A stretch of 64,000 bases of DNA, taken from NCBI GenBank assembly GCA_016712275.1, contig JADJRI010000021.1, positions 27,550 to 91,549 of the forward strand, read 5' to 3'. The position numbers were made by a program, and so were the translations under genes. This DNA comes from Planctomycetota bacterium. Lineage in GTDB: Bacteria; Planctomycetota; Phycisphaerae; UBA1845; UTPLA1. Positions within the stretch are counted from its first letter, which is position 1. Each line of letters opens with the position of its first letter. The notes under the pieces were generated by a model. The model made no database searches and was not told where the DNA came from. It saw only the letters and a program-made list of their open reading frames with translations. Of the stretch, positions 38,328 through 47,305 are shown one piece after another.

Positions 38328-39000
38328 CCGCGACAAACAAGTGCTTCCGTCCCGTACGCGAAGCCTCCCTTTTCCCCCGGAAAGCGTGTGCTTCCGTTGC
38401 CTCGCGTGTTCTCCCTCGTTATCCCTTTCGAATTTTGGTGCGATGCAATTTCACACATTTGTGACAAAACTGCTGCACGAATTCATGTCGCCGCAGTATA
38501 AATACGTTGCAGCAGGGGTCGCCCGATTCGTCGCGCCAGTCCGCGGGGCGCCCACCCCAGCCGTCCTGCAGACCGTTCGCGCTGCATCCGGCGACCACCT
38601 GCCGGAAGTTCGTGATCGATTGCGCGGAACCTCCGCCTTGCCCGCGATCGTGTATCGCCGGGCAGCGCGAAGCGCCTCGCAAGTGAGCTTCTTTCCGCTG
38701 GTTGTTCAAATCTTGTGCTGCCCGCCGCGAGACTGCGTGCGACGATCAGCCGGGGCGATGGGAGACGTGCGAGGTCGATCGCCCCCCTCACTGCCGTGTT
38801 CGATCGACTTTCGCATCGAAACGGTTGAGAGAGTCGAGCAACCCGGTCGGCATCGGTGATCAAGGCAAGAACGCTTGGTTTGTCTTGGGTCCGAAGCGCT
38901 GCTGGGTTGCTCTGTTCTTATTGTTCCCATGAGTCATGCAAAGGCAAGCACCAATGCGGATTTATTTTGTTGTGCGTTGCCCTTTGCGCGGGGGTGTGCG
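38328..39000 (+). other. Long intergenic stretch without recognised gene
   Basis: About 670 bases. Frames of 96-216 codons cross it on both strands but share no recognisable domain, have no good ribosome site and have shadow-like Arg/Ser-rich composition. Several GC-rich inverted segments near 38510-38600 could be structured RNA; I looked for RNase P, tmRNA and SRP RNA signatures and found none. Confidence 0.45.
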
Positions 39001-39921
39001 TTAAGGCGCACCGGGAATCAGATAGCCCGGTTCCCAAATGGAACCAAGCGCGCCGTATGACAAGCGCGTGTCGTAAAAGCCCGATGCGGCGTGGCCATCC
39101 GCGAAACCGAGGATCCAATTCGAAAACTGCGTATGCCAGCCATAGCGTCGCGGGCCGGCCAGCGATGTTTGCAAGGTTGGCGCCGCCCGATAGGTCGCGC
39201 TGTAGAAACCCTGCTCAACCCACATGATAAACTGAGCGGCCGAGCCGCCGATCATTTTGCGGCCAATTCGGCGTTCCCATTTCTTGTAGGTGACAAAGGG
39301 CGGCGGTTCATTCAGGACCGGCGAGAAATTGCCGCCGGGACCGGCGTAGCCTTGAAGCCATCGCGTATTCAGTGTGTAGCTGCTGCCGTTTGCCTGCCAC
39401 GACGACTTGGGTTCGACCGAGGTGCCTTCATTGGGCGTGCCGATGATCGAGGTGCTGTACGAGCGGTCATTCGGACATTTGTACACGTCGATTTGTCCGG
39501 CATCCTGAACCGTCGGGTCGACAAACTTGTTGAGCGGCCGAGTCTGCGTGGGAAATAATGTGCTGTCCGCATTGAGCGCGTCGGGCTCGGGCTTGGGCGC
39601 TTTGAAGCCGCCGAAAACCCAAGGCGTGCGCGGGTTGGCGTTGGGATAAGTATTAAGCACGCTGCCCTCGATCGTGTACCACTGAACCAGCTTTGAGTCC
39701 TCCTGGGCGTCCATGTACATGGCCGTCGACGCCGCGATGGTTCGCAGGTTGGCCAGGCATTTGGCTTTGCCGCCGCTGGCCCGCGCTTTGCTTAGAGCCG
39801 GAAGCAGAATTGAGAACTGAGCAATGATCGCGATGACGACCAGCAGCTCGATCAGCGTGAAGCCGACCCGATTCATTCGATTTCCTAATCGACACTTTTC
39901 ATGACGCATGGATTTTGACAT
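39001..39921 (-). CDS. Prepilin-like protein, second copy
   Basis: 306 residues from ATG 39921 (GGAG eight bases upstream; the frame is open further up). After MSKSMRHEKCRLGNRMNRVG comes FTLIELLVVIAIIAQFSILL, the pseudopilin leader and helix; the AQF stretch replaces the usual LLI of relatives. The globular part has a Cys pair region (AKCLANL; VYKCPNDRSYS) and ends with NWILGFADGHAASGFYDTR, the A-D-G-H motif. It is only distantly similar to the protein at 31397. It is the last gene of a leftward run that starts at ribE, though the gap to the next gene upstream is 112 bases. Confidence 0.83.
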   Translation of the reverse strand: MSKSMRHEKCRLGNRMNRVGFTLIELLVVIAIIAQFSILLPALSKARASGGKAKCLANLRTIAASTAMYMDAQEDSKLVQWYTIEGSVLNTYPNANPRTPWVFGGFKAPKPEPDALNADSTLFPTQTRPLNKFVDPTVQDAGQIDVYKCPNDRSYSTSIIGTPNEGTSVEPKSSWQANGSSYTLNTRWLQGYAGPGGNFSPVLNEPPPFVTYKKWERRIGRKMIGGSAAQFIMWVEQGFYSATYRAAPTLQTSLAGPRRYGWHTQFSNWILGFADGHAASGFYDTRLSYGALGSIWEPGYLIPGAP

Positions 39922-40033
39922 GTGATCCACTCCAGTTCGCATCGGCGCCCGCCCAAGGGACAAGCACGCTTCATCGCGATTTCCGACCGCTCGAAAACGG
40001 CCGGCATTAACATGACGATACATGGTTCGCCCG

Positions 40034-40474
40034 CTATGAAAGTGCGGGTCGCTTCGATCTCATGCCAACGCCGCCTAGACGGACTTCACTTTGTGGGCGA
40101 TACGTTGGCGACGATTCGTCTTCCTGTTCAGGCGGCGGAACCGCGTCCGGCTTACACTTCGGACATTCGCCCGGAGAACCCGGCACTTCCGCTCCAAAGA
40201 AATAGGTCCCGCAAATAGGGCACGTAATGACCTGATACAGCTTCTGAAGCGTGCATTTTTCGCAAATTAGAGGCGGCGAATCCTTCAACTTTCGGCATTC
40301 GGACTCGACTTCCCGCTCGGAGAGCTTGGTGATCGCCTTGCACTCCGAGCACATCCAAACCGATTTCTCATTCGATAGATCGTCGGCGATGGGTTGCTCG
40401 CCATGCGTAAGATAGGTGATGACCGCCGCCAAACCCAGTGCTGCAACAATGATCCCTATCTTTAAGTTATTCAC
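40034..40474 (-). CDS. Membrane-anchored double zinc-ribbon protein
   Basis: 146 residues from GTG 40474; an ATG 96 bases upstream is possible but would place a charged region before the membrane span. One N-terminal span (LKIGIIVAALGLAAVITYLT) is followed by Cys pairs WMCSECKAI, LICEKCTLQ, ITCPICGTY and GECPKCKPD, enough for two four-Cys zinc ribbons. The tail is Pro/Glu rich. No family name is known to me. The location just downstream of a CPBP protease on the same strand suggests an envelope role. Confidence 0.65.
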   Translation of the reverse strand: MNNLKIGIIVAALGLAAVITYLTHGEQPIADDLSNEKSVWMCSECKAITKLSEREVESECRKLKDSPPLICEKCTLQKLYQVITCPICGTYFFGAEVPGSPGECPKCKPDAVPPPEQEDESSPTYRPQSEVRLGGVGMRSKRPALS

Positions 40475-40585
40475 TCGGTTGCCACTCTGATGGGATTGGG
40501 TCGGTTTACTCCACCACCCATCAACTATATCGGATTCACATGCGGCTTGTCCAGAATCCGCGGGGCTCAATCCACAGCCCGGACA

Positions 40586-41374
40586 TTACCAAAACTGCCA
40601 ATCTTTGGCCCTAACCACATAAATATAGAGTGCCAAATTGGTCACGGCATGCGTCAAAATCAGGCACCGAAGGCTCTTTGTGATGTAAAAAAGGCCGTTG
40701 AACAGCATCCAGCACGCAATGCTGACCCCCCAATTGGCCGGATGCTGCACGACCGAAAGCAGCGACGACCCGATGAACGCGAACCATCCGAACTGCCCCA
40801 GTTGGACCGTTTCGAATCGATCCCAGTGGATAAATGCCCTCAGAATGAAGCCGCGCCAGAACAGTTCCTCGACGATCGGAACGAGGGTGACTGCCCGGGT
40901 GATTTTGAGAATGACGTGTGTCCAAAAGTCGCCCGAGGTCGGGAATTCCGCGGCAATATCTTTGATGTTGGCGGGGTCGAGTGATTCAACGGTCACAAAC
41001 GGAAACGATGAACCGAATGACAGAGTTCCCCCCAAATTAACGCCGCCGATCGTAATGGATTCCAGCCAGTGCTGTCCCGCAACCCACATCCACGCCGCAA
41101 ACAGTCCGACCACAATGGCGTAGTGCAGCTTGAATTTACCCAGTGGCGGCCAGTGGTTACGCACCAGCAGGGTTGCCCAACCCGCGCCGATGATATGCAG
41201 AACGATGGCCGTGTGTCGCCAGATGACATCCTTAGGCAAATAGTCGATTGCGAACATCAGCGCCAGATAGACCATGTAGGGGCCCATCAGCGGAACGCGC
41301 GGCTCCGCCTCGACAAGGCGAGCGACCCATGGCGGTCCGGCGTTTGAATGTTCCGGCGTGGAGGGCTCCGACAT
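40586..41374 (-). CDS. CPBP-family intramembrane protease (CAAX protease-related)
   Basis: 262 residues from ATG 41374. Seven to eight membrane spans; the CPBP/Abi active-site motifs are present: PIVEELFWRGFILRAF (EExxxR), a His near VVQHPANWG and HAVTNLALYIYV. The overall layout resembles CAAX prenyl protease-related proteins linked to exosortase systems, but no exosortase gene is in the window. It should cleave a membrane protein within the bilayer; the substrate is unknown. It starts 15 bases downstream of pdxA on the same strand. Confidence 0.8.
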   Translation of the reverse strand: MSEPSTPEHSNAGPPWVARLVEAEPRVPLMGPYMVYLALMFAIDYLPKDVIWRHTAIVLHIIGAGWATLLVRNHWPPLGKFKLHYAIVVGLFAAWMWVAGQHWLESITIGGVNLGGTLSFGSSFPFVTVESLDPANIKDIAAEFPTSGDFWTHVILKITRAVTLVPIVEELFWRGFILRAFIHWDRFETVQLGQFGWFAFIGSSLLSVVQHPANWGVSIACWMLFNGLFYITKSLRCLILTHAVTNLALYIYVVRAKDWQFW

Positions 41375-41389
41375 GCGCGATGGTCTCAC

Positions 41390-42469
41390 TTATAGCTCGT
41401 CGAAAATGGGCGGCAGGTCCGATCGATCGGCCGGCAGGCCGGACTTCGATATTTTTCGGCGACGAGCCAAATCAATCGCCAGCTTAATGGCGGACTTCAT
41501 GGAACCCGGGTCGGCCTTGTTGCGGCCGACGATGTCGTAGGCTGTCCCATGGTCGACGCTGGTGCGAATGATGGGAAGGCCGAGTGTCACGTTGACGGCC
41601 TGGTCGAAAGCCAGCAGCTTGACCGGAATCAGCGCCTGATCGTGGTACATGGCGACAATGCCGTCGAATTCACCGTGGGTCGCGCGCCAGAATAGCGTGT
41701 CCGCCGGAAACGGCCCCGATGCCGCAATGCCGGCATTGTTCGCCATTTCGATGGCCGGTCGAATGACGCGGGATTCTTCATCACCGAAGAGGCCGTCCTC
41801 TCCGGCGTGCGGATTTATTCCGGCCACGCCGATTTTCGGATTAGCAATGCCGAACCATTCCCGCAGCGCCTGGTGCAGCAGGTCGATCGGCTGAAACACA
41901 AGCCCGATGGTGAATTCGTTTCGCAATTCAAAAAGTGGAACATGCGTACTGGCCAGTGCGACGCGCAAGGGGCCGCCGACAAACATCATCGTGACACGAC
42001 GGGTGCGAAAGCGATGGGCGAGCAATTCCGTGTGGCCGGGAAACGGGAATCCCGCGAGCTGCCACGCGGTTTTGTTGATCGGTCCGGTGACCATCGCATC
42101 GATGCGGCCGCCCCACGCATCTTTCATGGCTTCTTCGAGAAATCGCATCGAAGCGCGGCCGCCCTCGGCGGTGGCGGATTTGGCGGATCGTGGAGGAATC
42201 GCGAATTCGTCGAAGTCGGCAATGATGACGTTGCCGTTTGCATCGTGGGCCGCTTCGTGCGGGGCGCGCCGCCAGTAGGGCAGCAACTCGGCGCCGTCGG
42301 CCGCATAAGCGATTTGCTCGTGCAGGCCATAGACGATGAAGCGGGCATGGCTGCGGAGCGAATGATCGGCAAGTGCCTTGACGACGACCTCAGCACCGAT
42401 GCCGGCCGGATCGCCCATGGTGATGCCGATGGTGGGGCGGGTCACGTGATGTTCGTCATAGGGCGGCAT
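41390..42469 (-). CDS. pdxA: 4-hydroxythreonine-4-phosphate dehydrogenase
   Basis: 359 residues, slightly longer than the usual 330. It oxidises 4-phosphohydroxythreonine in the DXP-dependent vitamin B6 pathway with NAD and a divalent metal. Typical blocks: ITMGDPAGIGAEVVVKAL at the N-terminus, MVTGPINK, GFPFPGHTE, VAGINPHAGEDGLFG, and the metal/substrate motif MYHDQALIPVKLL. The gene starts six bases downstream of the ribE stop, so the two vitamin genes form one unit followed by the CPBP protease. Confidence 0.95.
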   Translation of the reverse strand: MPPYDEHHVTRPTIGITMGDPAGIGAEVVVKALADHSLRSHARFIVYGLHEQIAYAADGAELLPYWRRAPHEAAHDANGNVIIADFDEFAIPPRSAKSATAEGGRASMRFLEEAMKDAWGGRIDAMVTGPINKTAWQLAGFPFPGHTELLAHRFRTRRVTMMFVGGPLRVALASTHVPLFELRNEFTIGLVFQPIDLLHQALREWFGIANPKIGVAGINPHAGEDGLFGDEESRVIRPAIEMANNAGIAASGPFPADTLFWRATHGEFDGIVAMYHDQALIPVKLLAFDQAVNVTLGLPIIRTSVDHGTAYDIVGRNKADPGSMKSAIKLAIDLARRRKISKSGLPADRSDLPPIFDEL

Positions 42470-42475
42470 GTGCTC

Positions 42476-43132
42476 TTAACTCGCCAAATGTCGTGCCAAC
42501 AGTTCGTCATTCATCGCTCGATCGCGATTCTCGGTGCCGTGCACCGTTTGAAGATAGTGGACGACCGTACGCGTGAGAATGTCTGTCTCGATGTTCACTG
42601 TCGCGCCGGTCAGCTTCTGACCCAGCGTGGTGCGGTCGAGCGTTGTCGGTATCAGAGCGACGCTGAATTCATTATTGCCGACCTCCGCCACCGTCAACGA
42701 TATTCCGTCGATCGCCACAGATCCCTTCGGCGTTACATACTTCATCGGGTCCGGGGCGAGGCGAATCCACCATTTGCTTTCCCGTGGAGACGATTCGACA
42801 CGCGAGACGGTTCCAATCGCGTCGACATGCCCCTGGACGAAATGGCCGTCGATGCGGTCGCCGACGGCCAGGGACTTTTGCAGGTTGACCCGATCGCCGG
42901 GCTTGCGGTCGCCAAGGGTCGTGCGGCGAAGCGTCTCGGCGATGACATCAAAATCGGCCGTTCGTTCATCATCGCTGCGCGTCAGCGTCAAACAAACGCC
43001 GTCAATGGCAATGCTGGCGCCGGCCGGCACGTCGCGCCAATAACCGGGCATCTCGATGCGCAGGACGCGTCCGCCGGCGGTCTGCCGGGATTCGCGAAGG
43101 ACTCCAATTGCGTCGATGATGCCTGAGAACAC
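42476..43132 (-). CDS. ribE: Riboflavin synthase alpha chain
   Basis: 218 residues from GTG 43132, chosen because family members start M-F-T/S-G-I-I; AGAGG lies about ten bases upstream. The enzyme dismutates two 6,7-dimethyl-8-ribityllumazine molecules into riboflavin. Two Lum-binding barrel repeats are visible: VFSGIIDAIGVL...IDGVCLTLT and HFVQGHVDAIGTV...IDGISLTVAEVG. No FMN riboswitch was recognised in the 347 bases upstream. The gene heads the leftward ribE-pdxA run. Confidence 0.95.
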   Translation of the reverse strand: MFSGIIDAIGVLRESRQTAGGRVLRIEMPGYWRDVPAGASIAIDGVCLTLTRSDDERTADFDVIAETLRRTTLGDRKPGDRVNLQKSLAVGDRIDGHFVQGHVDAIGTVSRVESSPRESKWWIRLAPDPMKYVTPKGSVAIDGISLTVAEVGNNEFSVALIPTTLDRTTLGQKLTGATVNIETDILTRTVVHYLQTVHGTENRDRAMNDELLARHLAS

Positions 43133-43479
43133 GAAATTCACACCTCTAGATCGATGAATAACCCCATTATCGTATCCTTCGCCGCCAAGGCACGCCAATC
43201 CAGGCGAATCCCATGGTTTCGATCCATGACGATTCGGTGTTGCCGCAATGATCGATTAAAGCACGGTGATCCCAAATGCATCCGACTCCGCGTGTAACAC
43301 CCGCAAGATCGGGCAATTACCGATTCAAGCATGCTTCTCAGGGATTCTGGCCTCGTTCGCACGAATGACCGCGGCCCCAGCTTTTTTGGCCGGGCAATCG
43401 GTTGGATTATTGGCCCCAGGAAAAAATCAAATGCCGCGTGAATCTGTCCGCTCAATGTCGCAATTAACCGGGAGGTTTT
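43133..43479 (+). other. Intergenic region between ribE and a secreted protein gene
   Basis: 347 bases between divergent genes. A GGGAGG ribosome site for the gene at 43480 is at its right end. I see no FMN riboswitch core, no strong promoter and no repeat. Confidence 0.5.
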
Positions 43480-44322
43480 ATGCGAATACACCCTCGTTAC
43501 TTTTTTGCAATTGCAACCAATGCACTTGTCACGACGACTCTGGCAGCCCAGACGGTTTCGCTGTCGCTCGATTCACCGGAAAACGGAGACACAGTGATGC
43601 CGGGCGCTGCGATCCATTGGGCCATCCAATTCTCGGTGTCATCAGACGACAACGCCGGTCTGGCGCTGTTGGTGGTGGATTTCGCACAGGCATCCGCGAA
43701 TCCCGCCAAGTTTGATATCCCGCCTGCGAATGGCGTGCCGCCGGCATTGACAAATTTCAGTTGTCCCGCAGGCATTTCCAACCGCGGTGAAAGCAATCCG
43801 GCGACCGGCTATACGGGCGTTCAGCGTGGTTCGGCCGGTGAAAAAAATCTCCGCCAGATCGGCGGCGCCCAGAATACGTTTGGCGAGGCCCGTCCGGCGG
43901 GCAGCGACGCGGCCGAAAATGCAATCGTCTCCGCCGGCGTCGGCCATGCCGGAACGATGACGCTTGCAAGCGGAACCTTCACGGCGCCAACCACACCCGG
44001 CGTCTATGTATATCAACTCGAAAATCCCGTGGCCAATGTTCTGTCACTGTTCAACACGCCACCGCAGCCCTCGTCGGTGGACCGCGCAACGGTGAATCTG
44101 ACAGCCGGCACGATGGCCTTCACGGTCAGCGACGTTCCGTGCGAGAGCTGCGACGTGAACTGCGACGGCCAAAGCGACGGCAGGGATTTGCAGTGGTTTG
44201 TGGAGGCGCTCACGACGTGGTCGCCTTCGGCTTGTTCCCCCTGTGCCGGCGACTTGAATGGAAGCGGCGACGTAACGGTCGCGGACATTGCACCCTTTGT
44301 AGCCTGCCTGCTTGGCGCGTGA
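43480..44322 (+). CDS. Secreted protein with dockerin-like C-terminus
   Basis: 280 residues; ATG 43480 follows CCGGGAGGTTTT. The signal peptide ends near LAAQ (residue 23). The middle 180 residues form a beta-rich domain (TVSLSLDSPENGDTVMPGAA; AGTMTLASGTFTAPTTPGVY, VYQLENPVANVLSLF) of unknown family. The last 60 residues carry two calcium-loop motifs, DVNCDGQSDGRDLQWFVEAL and GDLNGSGDVTVADIAPFVAC, with paired Cys, the dockerin-like arrangement also seen in the genes at 27659 and 44421. Extracellular attachment is inferred; no cohesin is in the window. Confidence 0.75.
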   Translation: MRIHPRYFFAIATNALVTTTLAAQTVSLSLDSPENGDTVMPGAAIHWAIQFSVSSDDNAGLALLVVDFAQASANPAKFDIPPANGVPPALTNFSCPAGISNRGESNPATGYTGVQRGSAGEKNLRQIGGAQNTFGEARPAGSDAAENAIVSAGVGHAGTMTLASGTFTAPTTPGVYVYQLENPVANVLSLFNTPPQPSSVDRATVNLTAGTMAFTVSDVPCESCDVNCDGQSDGRDLQWFVEALTTWSPSACSPCAGDLNGSGDVTVADIAPFVACLLGA

Positions 44323-44420
44323 CGGAGATTCTCGAACGCGCAGCCGGTCAACAACATTTTTTCCACGAAACACAAATTGAAATGATGGCCGTCTGATTTG
44401 AATCGGCCGGGAGTTTTCAA

Positions 44421-45968
44421 ATGAGTCGGCTCTTTACAATTGTCTGGTGCATTGGCACGTGCCTTTTGATTTGCTCTCATGTGCGGGCCGATGTTCCCTT
44501 TGACGGAAACGGCGATGCAGACGTGGACTTTGAAGACTTCGTGCTTTTCTCAGGTTGCCACTCGGGACCGGACATCGCGCCACTGGCGCTGTGTCAGGAG
44601 CCCTTTGATTTCGAATTCGACGCGGACTTGGATATGCACGATTTTGCCGCCTTCCAATTGTGCTTCAGCGGCGAGAACCAACCCAAGCTGGCCGACTGCG
44701 CGGGCCATCAGGCGAGAATCGAGGAAGGATGTCTGCACATCATCGGCACCGTGGCGGATTCGTCGTTGGCATTGCGGTTGCGAACAGGTGTTCCGGCGAT
44801 TCTGGAAGTGGACGTGGGGATTAACGGAACGGCCGATTTTGCCTTTGATCGCGGTCTGTTCGATTGCATTGTGGTCAGTGCGCGCGGCGGCGACGACTTT
44901 GTCTTGATCGACGAAGCAAACGGCATTTTCACGGACACCGGGGCCACGTTGATCAACGGCGGCCGGGGCAACGATACGCTGCAGGGCGGCAGTGGCGGCG
45001 AGACATTTATCGGCGGCGACGGCGATGATGTGATCTTCATGGGCGCGGGCAATGACCGCGCGATCTGGAATCCGGGCGACGACACCGACATCGTCGAGGG
45101 CGACATCGGCATCGATACCGTTGAAGTCAATGGCGGCAACGGCGCTGAGAGTTTCACGGTAACGGCCAACGGCGCCCGGGTCCGCTTCGACCGGGTCAGT
45201 CCGTCGCCGTTTAGTCTCGATATCAATGCCTGCGAGAACATTGTCCTGAACGCCAATGGCGGCAACGATTCGCTGGCCTGCACCGGCAATCTGGCGGCGC
45301 TGATTCAGATTACGGCAGATGGAGGTGCCGGCGACGACATTCTGTTGGGCAGCAATGGAGCGGACTTGCTGCTTGGCGGCGACAACAACGACTTTATCGA
45401 CGGCCAGCAGGGCAACGATGTCGTGTTTGGCGGCGCGGGTGACGACACGATTCAGTGGGACCCGGGCGACGGCAGCGACACGATCGAGGGGCAGGGTGGC
45501 CACGACATCGTGCTGTTCAACGGATCGAATGCCGGCGAGATCTTTGAGTTTTCGGCCAATGGTTCGCGCCTGCGCATGACCCGGAACGTGGGCAATGTCG
45601 TCCTGGACATCGGCGGCGTGGAACAATTCGACCTGAATGCCCTCGGCAGCACCGACACGATCCTTGTGAACAGTCTGGCCGGCACGGATGTCGGCGAAGT
45701 GAACATCGATCTCGCGGGCACACTCGACGGGGCAAGCGGCGACGCACAGGCGGACGCGATCGCAGTCAATGGCACGAGCTTCTCCGACACGATTCATGTC
45801 GCCGCGGTCGCCAATGGCGTTGAAGTGACGGGCCTATCTTCAGTTGTTCGAATATCCCATTCGGAAGCGGCCAATGACACGCTCATCGTCAACGGACTTG
45901 AAGGCGTTGACGCCATTACAAATGGTCCGGGCGTGGGCGCATTGATCGGACTAACGATGAATCCATGA
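44421..45968 (+). CDS. Secreted RTX-type calcium-binding repeat protein
   Basis: 515 residues from ATG 44421. A signal peptide (to VRAD) is followed by a dockerin-like segment (DGNGDADVDFEDFVLFSGCH; DADLDMHDFAAFQLCF) with conserved Cys. From about residue 160 there are two blocks of hemolysin-type GGxGxD repeats, LINGGRGNDTLQGGSGGETF continuing GGDGDDVIFMGAGND and later GGAGDDILLGSNGADLLLGG with GGDNNDFIDGQQGNDVVF, which fold as a calcium-dependent beta roll. Unlike classic RTX toxins it has an N-terminal signal and is therefore Sec-exported, and no type I secretion genes are nearby. The C-terminus holds repeated LNALGSTDTILVNSLAGTD-like units. Confidence 0.83.
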   Translation: MSRLFTIVWCIGTCLLICSHVRADVPFDGNGDADVDFEDFVLFSGCHSGPDIAPLALCQEPFDFEFDADLDMHDFAAFQLCFSGENQPKLADCAGHQARIEEGCLHIIGTVADSSLALRLRTGVPAILEVDVGINGTADFAFDRGLFDCIVVSARGGDDFVLIDEANGIFTDTGATLINGGRGNDTLQGGSGGETFIGGDGDDVIFMGAGNDRAIWNPGDDTDIVEGDIGIDTVEVNGGNGAESFTVTANGARVRFDRVSPSPFSLDINACENIVLNANGGNDSLACTGNLAALIQITADGGAGDDILLGSNGADLLLGGDNNDFIDGQQGNDVVFGGAGDDTIQWDPGDGSDTIEGQGGHDIVLFNGSNAGEIFEFSANGSRLRMTRNVGNVVLDIGGVEQFDLNALGSTDTILVNSLAGTDVGEVNIDLAGTLDGASGDAQADAIAVNGTSFSDTIHVAAVANGVEVTGLSSVVRISHSEAANDTLIVNGLEGVDAITNGPGVGALIGLTMNP

Positions 45969-46080
45969 ATTGCGATGGGCGGCGCCGCACCCACAGACGA
46001 GGGCGCTCTGCCCCGCCAGTTGGAGGAAGTTGGTGGCGTACTGGCCACTGAGATGGCGGCGTTTTCGGATTCACAAAATA

Positions 46081-46117
46081 GACAACCCGCGTGACCCCTA
46101 AGGGCGCGCGGGTTGTC
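46081..46117 (-). terminator. Hairpin terminator of the leftward lipoprotein operon
   Basis: Perfect 11-bp stem GACAACCCGCG/CGCGGGTTGTC; the loop can form a further CCCT/AGGG stem. On the minus strand it is followed by TATTTTGT, the same tail as the terminator at 27555. It lies 88 bases beyond the stop of the gene at 46205. Confidence 0.7.
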
Positions 46118-46204
46118 ACACAATCTCTCGCTATAAGGGTTCTCGGCAATTTTGGCCGATGGGAGCAGTTTTTTTCCCGTGGCTTTGCGTTTACCGAGGG
46201 GTTC

Positions 46205-46720
46205 TCAGTTCAGGCCGGGGTTCGGGCCACCCGGGCCGGTGGGGCCGCCGGGGCCGGTCGGTCCGCCGGGGAGCGAACCCTGATCGACGCCGCCGAGGAT
46301 CGCGCCGAAGAGGTCGCCGAGCTGGCCGGCATCGAATTCGCCTTCGTCGCCTTCGTAATCTGTGCCTTCAAAGGCACTGCCGAGTTCTTCGAGGCCCTGA
46401 ATGGACTCGGGGTCCGATTCGGCATTGGTGGCCAGTGTTTCGAAGTCCTGCAGCGTGTCGAGTTCGTTGACCTGAAGGAAACTCGAAATGGCAACGGCCT
46501 GCGGCGTGGTGAGGGTTGTGCCGGGGAGGCCGGTAACCTGACTGATGAGATCGCTGGCGGTCTGATTCAGAATCAGAATTTCGCCGGGCGTGAGCTGCGA
46601 AATCTGGCCGCCGAGCACCTTGGCGCCGGCCGAAAGAATGCTCTCGCCGAAGCAGCCGGTCACGCTGACGGCCGACACCGACAAGAGCAGCGCGCAGGCT
46701 TTGACTTGAAACTTGTGCAT
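46205..46720 (-). CDS. Lipoprotein with Gly-Pro-rich collagen-like tail
   Basis: 171 residues from ATG 46720, preceded by AGGGGGGAATC. The lipobox is SVTGC. The middle is helical (LTPGEILILNQTASDLISQV; QAVAISSFLQVNELDTLQDF) and acidic (DYEGDEGEFDAGQ). The last 20 residues are LPGGPTGPGGPTGPGGPNPG, a short Gly-x-Pro stretch that could be extended and surface exposed. Family unknown. It is preceded at 90 bases by a second lipoprotein on the same strand, so the two probably form one operon ended by the hairpin at 46081. Confidence 0.7.
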   Translation of the reverse strand: MHKFQVKACALLLSVSAVSVTGCFGESILSAGAKVLGGQISQLTPGEILILNQTASDLISQVTGLPGTTLTTPQAVAISSFLQVNELDTLQDFETLATNAESDPESIQGLEELGSAFEGTDYEGDEGEFDAGQLGDLFGAILGGVDQGSLPGGPTGPGGPTGPGGPNPGLN

Positions 46721-46810
46721 GATTCCCCCCTGAAAGTTAGATGGACGCTTCGTTTCCCCATTGCGCCGAATTGGATGTGTCCAGTTCCGAAACGGCGCGT
46801 TCACATCGTG

Positions 46811-47086
46811 CTATGGAACGACGAAGTTCAGGAGGAATTCGACAAGCCGGTCGCCTTCATCCGTGTCGGGTATGTCGGCGGCGGTGCGGATGGCCTCGCG
46901 TTTTTCGTCGTCGGTCAGTCGCTCGTCATTTTGAATCTTTTCGAGCTGATCGAACGACAGGCCCTCCACAAGATCGGGCAGGGCCGGTCGGAGTCGATCA
47001 AGACCGCAGCCGGCATGCATCGTCATTAGCAGTACTGAAAACGAGATTGTTTTACCGACAAAGAAAGAGATCGCACGACGTGTCAT
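46811..47086 (-). CDS. Small lipoprotein
   Basis: 91 residues; ATG 47086 follows GAGGATTTT. The lipobox is MHAGC after a hydrophobic segment (ISFSVLLMTMHAGC). The mature part is short, acidic and helical (VEGLSFDQLEKIQNDERLTD, DEKREAIRTAADIPDTDEGD), resembling an all-helical adaptor. No family recognised. It is the first gene of the two-lipoprotein operon. Confidence 0.65.
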   Translation of the reverse strand: MTRRAISFFVGKTISFSVLLMTMHAGCGLDRLRPALPDLVEGLSFDQLEKIQNDERLTDDEKREAIRTAADIPDTDEGDRLVEFLLNFVVP

Positions 47087-47305
47087 AAAATCCTCATCTC
47101 ACCGCGGGTGAATCGCGAGGGTTGGGCCGAAATCCAGCGCGGACTCGTGATTCATTGTTGCTTCCAAATTCAATATCGTCGCGGGCGGCATGCGGTCCTG
47201 ATTTCGCAAAAGGCAATTGACCGTGAGTTATCGGTACTTAGAATCGGGACAGGCGATTTGCTGGTTGGTCGAATAAGCTGACCGGGCGCGCTTGGAGCGA
47301 TCCAG

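Noticed and set aside
38209..38859. 216-codon frame after trpA
   Set aside because: No ribosome site, no domain and Arg/Ser-rich shadow composition.
38400..38900. RNase P, tmRNA or SRP RNA in the gene-free stretch
   Set aside because: None of the conserved core sequences of these RNAs was found on either strand.
43133..43479. FMN riboswitch upstream of ribE
   Set aside because: The conserved RFN core sequences are not visible.
44550..45797. 415-codon minus-strand frame opposite the RTX gene
   Set aside because: The frame mirrors the GGxGxD repeats of the real gene and carries no motif.
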